A stretch of DNA of 64,000 bases, taken from Tenodera sinensis. Taxonomy: Eukaryota; Arthropoda; Insecta; Mantodea; Mantidae. Shown in pieces: positions 55,721 to 64,000 of this stretch. The stretch spans positions 57,550,971-57,614,970 of the forward strand of contig CM060972.1 of the NCBI GenBank assembly GCA_030765045.1, given 5' to 3'. The position numbers and the translations under genes are program-made. The notes under the pieces were generated by a model. It had not been told where the DNA came from and searched no databases. It was given only the letters and a program-made list of their open reading frames with translations. Every line of letters starts with the position of its first letter. The first letter of the stretch is position 1.

Positions 55721-56544
55721 TTGTAATATTATTCTGTTACTAGGCCTCTACCTGCACTATTTCCCCGGCAACACTCGCAATGGAAAGTGCCCACGAATGA
55801 GTTACTATATATTTTACTTACTCTTCATATGTATATGTGTGTATATACATAAAATTGTTTACAACTTGGTTACTCTTTGGCAATGGTTGCATTCTTTTGT
55901 CCAACCCGAACTTGGCCTTTCCGCAGGTTCTTGAGCACTTTTATGCTGTGGATGAATGGACCTCTGAACCAGTTGGACGTGCTACTTTACCATGATTCCA
56001 GTTTGGCAGCTGGAAGGTCATGGCCCCAGTCTTCACTAAGTCCATATGCACTATGGCCGGCCAAACTTGTAATTATGTACAAGATAAGACTCATTTTTCG
56101 CACTCATGTCTTTTGTCTGTAACCCCTCCCACCTTGTTTCTGCTCGCCTCGGCCCACTTCGGTGGCTCGATCGGTCAGATCGGCTTGGGTGTGTATGACC
56201 CCAACTGTTATTTCATCTTTTTTTCCCCAAACAAGTCCAACAGCTTCTGACGGTCTGCAGCATGGAGCAAGACCACAAGCATGACTCCACCTTCATAACG
56301 CAAGTACCTAGATATAACAACACTTTTTTATTTGTAATGGAACAAAAACCAAACGTTATTATAATAACCTAAATGGCAGATCTGTAATTATTACAACTGA
56401 ATTGCATTGAACAGTTTTCATTTGAATCATTTCTGCTTAAGGGGCTTAAAATTGTCAAAAAATCAGTTTTTAAAAGTATACGTCAAATGTTTAAGTTTAT
56501 TTTGCAAAAAACAATTATTAAAATATTTGCACCACATTTTAACT
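55721..56544. other. spacer, nothing recognised
   Basis: Overlapping short ORFs around 55.6-56.25 kb show no recognisable domain. Confidence 0.4.
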
Positions 56545-56835
56545 AGTATTTGTTACTGGGTTCTATTGTAAATACGACAATTGGTGGTACCGCCTTCAAC
56601 TTTTCTTGTTCGTGTTGACCAATGATACAGAAAAACAGAGTAGCTTTATTCCACATACGCTTTCAACTGCGTTGGAATGTGCGCAGACGCCGAAGTGTTG
56701 ATCGCTGTATTCGAATCTTCTCATTCGCTGCTAGCAGTGTCGTGATGAACAGGTGCACCTTTGATTGGTGCATAGTAGTGTCATTGTGAAGAGATGGATA
56801 TAATGAGGTCTATTACATTATGGCATAGTCGAACA
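56545..56835 (-). repeat. dispersed repeat, copy 2 of an inverted pair
   Basis: Reverse complement of the repeat at 43350-43745, about 13 kb away. Shared core: ACTTCGGCGTCTGCGCACAT in minus orientation, AATAAAGCTACTCTGTTT, AAAAGTTGAAGG. Confidence 0.65.
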
Positions 56836-57779
56836 TAAAATATATTATGCATCTACTAAGACAGAGATCATAAGCATTTCACTCTATCAAAATATATCGC
56901 ACTTCTACAGCCTCTCCATGTTTTATCGCCAATAATTGAATGCTAAAATTGAATTGTAAAATGAACCGGAAACCGCAGCGTGTAAATTTTTCGAAAGTCA
57001 AGCTATATGTATGCATGTTTCAAAAACTTTATTGCAAAAATCTTTTCTAGTCTTTAGGTTTTTACGTTTTCCTGAAACTTATAATTTTGCACATATAGGT
57101 GCCATTTTCTCCTATACAACTGCATATAGGAAGATCAAATTTTCTGAGCTGTTTAAACATCATAGGAACTTAAAACGAGTAGCAGTAGTTTTGCCATATT
57201 TTACATGCAGTTTAGAAACTATAATGTATTATAACAATTGAGGTAATTTTTTAAAATTATATATAAACCTAGATTTTCACTATAAATTGGAATTTTGAAA
57301 AACTAATCCACTCATTTTGTCATAAATACTGTTTTTTTGGTTTTACCATAAGTTTAAACGCATTAGAACAGTGGGTTTTCAAATAAGTGAACGTCAGCAT
57401 ACCAAAATTATTTTTTCTGTGTATTAACTTGCATGAATGTCACATATCTTGCTTTGGATTACAAACTTGATTTTCACATATATTCTACCCCAAGTACTGT
57501 ACAATGTGTAAGGCAAAAATTATGATTATGGCTGTAATAATTTAGGTGATGTTTACATTACAATATTTAAATGTGTAGATCAGTGTGTTTAACTAACCTT
57601 TATAGGATTACGGAAATAGTTTTTTGTATATATTCAGTTTAATGAGTAAACTTATTCAGATATTTCCATTAATAAGTGGCCAACTACAGTCTGCCACGGT
57701 GAGTAGGGTTCGAACTGGCGTGTGACGGGAGAAAGTTCTGCAGCCTCTTCATGCTCCATCGAGAGGCCGTTGTGCAACT
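56836..57779. other. AT-rich spacer, nothing recognised
   Basis: No supported feature. Confidence 0.5.
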
Positions 57780-57853
57780 CAATTGTTGCGCCAACAATTG
57801 CAACGTGAATGGCAGTCGTGCCAACCTTAAAACTGCTAATCGCGATTAGCAGT
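57780..57853. repeat. two neighbouring palindromes
   Basis: CAATTGTTG-CGC-CAACAATTG at 57780-57800, and a perfect 22-bp palindrome at 57832-57853 centred on ATCGCGAT (half-site ACTGCTAATCG). They are 31 bases apart. Confidence 0.85.
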
Positions 57854-58142
57854 CAAGGAATTTAAGGATTGGCAGCAAGAAACCACAAATCTGTCAGGGA
57901 ATATTGCGTCAGAATATCTGATTCCGATTTGCAGTCAATAGAAAGCACGAATACAGGTGCTGTGAGATCATGCCAGAGGAATAAAGTATAATGGTTAAGC
58001 GATCAAAGGGATACCACTAGGTGCAATGTCCTCCCGGCATGTTCCAGCTCTGGAAGAGCCGGTTACTTCGTGCAATTTTGAGCTTCAGTGAACCCTCCGC
58101 GTTTGTTTGTCAAAACTTTAAATCATATTTGCCATAGACTCC

Positions 58143-58289
58143 TCTGTGGTGTGCCAGTTAGAATGCTGGCCTCCAAATACAGAGGTTCGGGCTCAATTCC
58201 CGGGTGGAAGATGGGAATTTTTCTTTCGCCACATTATTCCACATCCTCTCCAGAGTCTGGAATTAGAATGAGAACGTAAATGTGCGTGC

Positions 58290-58343
<54 letters not shown>

Positions 58344-58380
58344 TTCACAAAGAAAACCCAACGTAAACAAACCCAAATTA
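58143..58380 (+). mobile_element. tRNA-like SINE, family C, with (TG)n
   Basis: Head-like sequence GTGTGCCAGTTAGAATGCTG, then GAGGTTCGGGCTCAATTCCC, body GGAATTAGAATGAGAACGTA, a (TG)n microsatellite at 58281-58334, then GTGAATTTAATATTCACAAA followed by GAAAACCC, shared with 49.3 kb. Confidence 0.55.
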
Positions 58381-60429
58381 TACAAATAGTGAAGCCGATA
58401 ACCAATTATTCCAAAGAAAAACACGTCAAAATGACCTCAAATGGTAACTCTTAGCCATTAACGGGGGAGGGGGGGGGGTGTTTTCTGCTCAACTTCTGTA
58501 ATTTTTTAATTAAAGACATCCAATTAATAGTTACTGTCAATCACTGTTTCTACCACTAAATTGTGTAATTGTTTGAAAGTTGTCATTGTTGATTTTTTTT
58601 AAGAAACAATGAAATGTCAAGGTGATCATAAAGTACTACCCCGTCGCTATAATGTGATTCATGCAAAAAAGTAAAAAGTTAAACAATGTTAAATATTACA
58701 TTTATAAACATGACAAGTTATAACACCCATTTTCAAAATACAGTTGAACCTGACTTATGTGTATATCAAGGGGAAGAGGGAAGATTATCTGAGATTTTGA
58801 CGCTGCATCTTTTTTTTTTTTTTTTTTAAAGAAAAGAGTGATACAGTGGGCCTACATGTTTAAATTTTTACTAACAAAATATGTATGAAGAAAACATTAT
58901 TTTGAACTTGGTCGTCCTTTAAAGAAATCAGTTAATTTAGCTTGTTTCACTCACGTGGCGTGGTATAAGCAATTTTGGTTTTGGTTTTGTGGATCAAATT
59001 CCACTTTCTGATCTAGTGTATACCATTTCTTTTTTCTGCTCTCCACGCCTGATTAAAAGCAACTGAGAACTGAAAGACAAAACCGCTGTTCACAGTCAAC
59101 ACTAGATACCGAAAATTTTTGTTTACTTCTCGTTTATTGCTACAACGTCCCGCTAAAAGCCAACCTGAGATAGGAAAATACGCCTAGAGTTTCTTTTAAG
59201 ATAATGGATGCCGTATGTTCATTATAATTACGTAAAACTAAGTTGAATTTAATTAATTAAATGAATGTATTACTAACGATGCTTCTATGGAATACACACC
59301 CCTGATATCCTGCCCACCCAATCAGAAGTCAGAGGAAACAGCTGAACGCCAAATCAGTTCTGTAAAACACGCACGCACTAAACCACTGCAGTATGGGCGT
59401 CAAAACACAAACATTTCAGTAAACAAATGAACCTCGTTGTTAGAGCGCAGAACAAAGGAAACACAAATGCGCAATTCCACCCCAGTCGCGACTTTCTCAG
59501 GATATGAGCTAACCTCTAGCCTTTGCCTATCCCTGTAAGCACAGGGCAAGTGCCGTTGTTAGGAATTTCTTCCGCTGGCGATGACCCCCTCGACCTTCCA
59601 GCAATACCCCACTATCTGCTTCCCGGCAGTTGGGGATAAGGGTCACTACTTCTTTTACCGGACATAAGAGGTGAACCTTATAGGTATGCAGGCTATGACT
59701 GCCGTTGCCATGGAAACCACACCAGTTCACTGTACCGCACCTGGACGATAGAGTTCACTAAACACCGCGCTTCATAGTTGCCAACCTTTGTAAAAACGGT
59801 CAAATTTTGTAACCAAACCATAGCGATGAACATAAAAAAGTAACCAAACAAAAATGCGACTAAAAGTGTCAATTGGGATGAAGTGCAACTGTTACCAAGG
59901 TTACTGATGTATATTGCTAATCATAATTATTCAAAGTTAAATAATATATAGCAGTAATTCAGGCTTAAAGCAATTTCTCTCAGGGTTCCCTTTAAAGCAC
60001 CCATTTTCTACAGGGGAATTTCACTCTCTTTTTTTCTAAAATCAAAATAGAAGTCATAATGATGATTTGTTTTACATTTGCACGTATTAAACACTCACTT
60101 TTTGACCTAAAATTAAATTTTCACTATGAAAGCCTTGAATCTAGAAATAAAGAACTATTTTTAGTGTTAAAAATGTAAAATATGTAAATGCCAATGTCGA
60201 AAGCTACAACTCACCTTCAGATGAAAACTATTTCATCAAAATGTAGACTTTTAAGCTCTTATACAATATTGAAGTTTTTCTTAACATATCATTGTATTCA
60301 TGAGAAGTTTTGTATTTGTGTCTTCATATTCCATTTACGAATGCTAGTGGATTTTAGAGTATTTTAACTCTATGTGTAAAACCATTTGTGCACCACTTTC
60401 GTGCTCCCTTGGGGGTTATACTCGGTAAG
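58381..60429. other. spacer, nothing recognised
   Basis: Holds a G-run near 58462-58479 and T18 at 58810-58827. No supported gene. Confidence 0.5.
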
Positions 60430-60739
60430 AAGGTATATTTGCTGCAATATTTAGAAAAGGTTCAAACGATACGCCGATTAAAAGGTGATGTCATTCCTTC
60501 CTGACCATAGAATACAGATTTAGGAAGGTTATTTGACTCCAGATTCTACGTCCAGCTTTAGCGCCTCTGAAAGAAGAGGCATGTCCTTTGCACCTTTTCT
60601 AAAATTTACGAGGAGTGCAAGTATATCATGGACGTGGCCTTTTGTGCATGTGCCATACAAGACGACACCCCGAGAAGGTGGAGAGAGAATGTACAGCAGC
60701 CGATCCAGAGGTCCCGACAGAGCAGAGGGGTGGATCCCT

Positions 60740-61066
60740 AACATTTCCCGGTAGCATCTAGTACAACCGGCACCCTCCCTGACAGGCACGGAAGCCGGAG
60801 AAAGCACCGCCGAGAAGCGAGGTTTACAGGGCGCATCCTTTTCCCCTGCCATGCTGCACCCGAGAGTCCTCTCAACCCTGGGGAATGAACGGTGAAGTGA
60901 AACAGAGGGAGAAAAAGTTCGGGGGATGTAAAGAACCTTCTCGGCATTCGCCTCGCGACCAGGGAAAATCTCCCTCCCCAATGGGTCAGGGAGGTCGGCC
61001 ACGGAAATCGAACCCACGACCTCATAAATGTGGGTCACAGAAGTTGCCGCCTGAGCCATCCTGTTT
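60740..61066 (-). mobile_element. tRNA-derived SINE, family E
   Basis: Minus-strand head CAAACAGGATGGCTCAGGCG followed by B box GTGGGTTCGATTTCC, then GTGGCCGACCTCCC, CGAGGCGAATGCCGAGAAGG, ATCCCCCGAA and GGGTGCAGCATGGCAGGGG. Related to 51.3-51.77 kb. The GC-rich sequence continues to about 60530 and may belong to the same element. The 176-codon ORF across it is not supported as a gene. Confidence 0.65.
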
Positions 61067-63030
61067 GGTTACTGTCCACCTAAGAAGGCATTATTTGTCG
61101 AGCGCTTGTCCAGCAAATGGCATCATAAAGAAAGTAAACATTATGGAAACCGACAACTTAAAGGAAAGAGATCTGGAGTGGGAGGGTGACCTTTGCCGGA
61201 AGAGCGCCTTATGTAAGGAACGTCGTGCAATGTGAGAGGTCACGCCGCGGGTTCAGATTTGTGTGCTAAATGTTACTCAACTGTGGCAAGGTAGGTGCGA
61301 TTAACGGAACCTGGCAAAGGTCACCACTCCACGGATGAACGAACAACTACAGAGGGATTGGCATCAACTCGACTATTTCCCATCATGGTCTGATGTCTTG
61401 TCGCAAACACTGCTACAATCTGTCTCACAATAAAACGAAGTCATATGTTTACAACAGGATCGTTCTAGCTTGAAACACGGCATATTAGAAGAAAAACATC
61501 AGCAGCTGATAGCTACCGTGCGAAATCCAACGAGCAAAATTATTCGTTTTAGAACTACTGTTTGTCAAAGGATAGAAAATCCCTGACAGAAATTTCCTGT
61601 TTTAAGAGTTTGCAATATATTCTTCATAAAAGCAGAAGGCGCAGATGTTGGCCACATGTTTTTGAATGGACTGTAACTGAGCTGTCCTGTGTATCATAAA
61701 CAAGGAGGGTAGATAGGGTGTCGCACCCGTGTCTGATCGGCAATTTCCCCCTCGCGCCTCATTTCCTCGGGACTTTCGTTGCTTTGGTAAACTGCAGGGA
61801 ATATGCTTCTTTCCTACGTATTCCATAACAAATCTGAATGCCGAAAATGCACACAGTCATCGACTCAATATCGATTGATTGCTAAAAATCGAAGTTTGTC
61901 TACGTACCTATTTTCTCTGCAACTAAATGTTCTGTTACTTTATACGACTATTTTAAACAAAGACAATAGAATTATTTACTTTGTGCTCCGTTTTGGAAAA
62001 ATAGGATTTTTATGATCATTTTTAAACTCACAGAAGGGTAATAACAACTGACAAGGGATATTTCAACTACGAGCAGGTAATGTGACTAATTTTTTAATCT
62101 TTTTCCCGCTCTAGAAAACGCATGATAGAAAAACATTATGGATGTGCATCATACAATATTTTAAATGATCGTTAAAATAGTTCCAAAGCGTATTGTCATT
62201 ACTTTTATTATTAGTTTTATAATTAAAATGCGTTTACTGTTGATAATCTGTTTTCCAGGTTAAAATTCACGTTTGTGTGTTAATTTATCTGTAGTTCCAG
62301 AAGTATTTAATGCAAGTAAACAATAATTTTAAGTGAATGTATGAATATATAAATTCATACATAGTTTTTAAAGCATTCAACGTAAATAAACGATAATATC
62401 AAAAAATTTAAAGAAGAGTGAAAGAAAAACTATTTTTTTACCTCGTACTAGAGTAAAGAACCGCAAGATTTTTAAGAAAAAATAGTTATAATCTAGAATA
62501 TTCCTGGTCGGCTTCGGTGCCACTGTGCGGTGCGAGAACAACGGTACTACACCAACAGCGCTACACATAAAAACAATAGATGAATGGCAGAAACAAAATA
62601 AGTGGGGCAAGCGCGCGTCGTCCTTCGTTTGTTTTGGTTTCGTGCTAGAAGATGGAGATGTCTTACAAGACATTCCCAGACCGGTATCGGGCTAATTATT
62701 GACCAGGGATCAACAACAGGTCTTGCTCAAAGTTGGAACGTGAGAATTTTACAAGTTTTACTGCAGCGCACAGGCTTGCAATGAAATTGCTGCATTTAAA
62801 CACAACATGTGTTGCTCTGTCTAAATGCCGTCGTATTTCTTCCCGCAAACGTCGAGTAAACAAAAAATGTACAAACAAGAAACAGGGCACTTTAATACAA
62901 AGAAAAAATAAGAATTAAAGAACACTAAGTGACACGCATACCTATGTACACTCACCCTCATTAATACCGTCACAAGTCTCCCTAAGCCCTGGCGTGTCTC
63001 TTACCTGTGCCGCTTTGTATGTAGCAGCTG
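61067..63030. other. spacer, nothing recognised
   Basis: A GC-richer segment near 62510-62700 shows no coding sense. A GT-consensus splice donor on the minus strand near 63004 has no exon I can justify. Confidence 0.4.
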
Positions 63031-63364
63031 TTTCTGCAGTGGCGGCCCGTGACATTTGACACTTGCACTTTTGCAAATTGAGTATACAAGTATGCAACGT
63101 TATTTCACGATACAACTATGGAATTTTAATTAATTCGTTTTTCTTGTTATCTTTAACACAATCATTAAGGTTTTATTAATGTGTTGCAAGTGGAAATCAC
63201 ACATAACTTGCTCTCCTGTGTTGTGTAACTGTAACTCATATGATACATGTTATAAATTATGCAATTTACTTATATGATTATTCTTTGCATTCTCAATCAA
63301 CAGTATAACACCTTATGAATACTTGGAGCACAGAGATTAACTATTAACAGGCCGCCACTGCGGC
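63031..63364. mobile_element. small MITE-like element
   Basis: A 12-bp inverted repeat GCAGTGGCGGCC lies near both ends (63036-63047 and 63350-63361), and an 8-bp direct repeat AGCAGCTG flanks it (63023-63030, 63365-63372). The inverted repeat does not reach the exact ends, so the assignment is tentative. Confidence 0.45.
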
Positions 63365-63372
63365 AGCAGCTG

Positions 63373-64000
63373 ATAAACACACAAGTAGCAGTGAAGTGAC
63401 GCCTTCAAGCATATTTTTATATTTTAGTCTCGGTTAACATATAACCCTTTTCATTTTGCGTTATTTGTAAACGTTTTGTTTCAGTTCTCTTGCTTATTTG
63501 CCTTTTTTGACAAGGCCACTATAAAAACTAAGACGTCTACCTTAAGAGCCACGCATATAAACAGAAAAAAACAAAAAACTAAGTGCTTCCGTTGTAACCG
63601 CATTAATGGGGGAGGTTGTACATAAGAACTACATAATATATACCACAAACAAAGTGGCAACACATTTGACGTATTTATAGCTACAATTAATGTAAAAATA
63701 CAGCACGCTACTAGAAGTGCAGGCAGAAATAGTTCTTCCGCTATCACATTGACATTAAAGGACTTTTGTCTGAATCGAAGGCCGACCACTGGGTAAATAA
63801 AAAAAAAAAAACTGGAATTCTGTTCACGCACACTCCACTCAGCAACAATAGCTCTGGCGGATGGTTTCCTAACTACGTTGAAATAAAAACAAAGGAGCAG
63901 CATATATCAGTAACAAAGGACGGTCGAGCCTAGGATGACTCAGCAGCATGTCTCCCGAAGCCGCCTTCAGAAAAAGAATAAGTTTCCCATCAATACAAGC
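63373..64000. other. window end, nothing recognised
   Basis: The 140-codon minus-strand ORF at 63481-63903 is hydrophobic, AT-driven and without motifs. Not supported as a gene. Confidence 0.4.

Noticed and set aside
60529..61059. 176-codon minus-strand ORF
   Set aside because: It runs through a family E SINE; its only similarity in the window is to another copy of the same SINE.
62639..62690. Short ATG-initiated reading after a GC-rich leader-like sequence
   Set aside because: It stops after 16 codons and no splice structure could be supported.

Overview
The window looks like nuclear DNA from an insect, or at least an arthropod, with a large, AT-rich, transposon-loaded genome. The evidence is one spliced kinase gene resembling insect Drak with kilobase-scale introns, many decayed mariner, hAT, P-like, Penelope-like and non-LTR elements, and several tRNA-derived SINE families. 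There is no operon structure and no bacterial-type gene. The species cannot be named from the sequence; a hemimetabolous insect is a guess from genome style only.

Layout. 0-14.5 kb: a SINE whose 3' tail has expanded into a 1-kb minisatellite, hAT, LINE and mariner relics, a decayed gene of an unclassified multicopy family split by a twin-headed inverted SINE, a Penelope-like GIY-YIG fragment carrying a nested SINE, a non-coding repeat family inserted into itself (10.8-12.6 kb), an RTE-like LINE end and a mariner pseudogene. 14.56-15.86 kb: a compact P-element-like transposon with 31-bp terminal inverted repeats, a 7-bp target duplication and one intact 239-aa THAP protein without the transposase catalytic part. 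16.6-19.3 kb: a LINE interrupted by a 2.1-kb hAT element (8-bp duplication). 19.3-28 kb: mostly unrecognised AT-rich DNA, with a Penelope-like fragment bounded by inverted repeats near 24 kb.

29.9-39.4 kb, minus strand: the only evident host gene, a DAPK-family kinase resembling Drak/STK17. Five exons with consistent splice phases give 821 codons, from inside the glycine loop to the stop. The exon with the start codon was not found and may lie outside the window. Its introns hold two TA-flanked MITEs, a tRNA-type SINE and a copy of the non-coding repeat. Upstream on the same strand lie a MITE containing a truncated LINE (39.5-40.2 kb) and a heat-shock-type promoter (TATA plus heat-shock elements, 40.93-41.05 kb) whose transcript is unknown.

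41-64 kb: no gene recognised; SINEs of several families, more copies of the non-coding repeat, an inverted dispersed repeat pair, simple repeats, clustered palindromes and a small MITE. The most notable objects are the THAP-only P-like element, the heat-shock-like promoter, the self-nested non-coding repeat family and the SINE-tail minisatellite.
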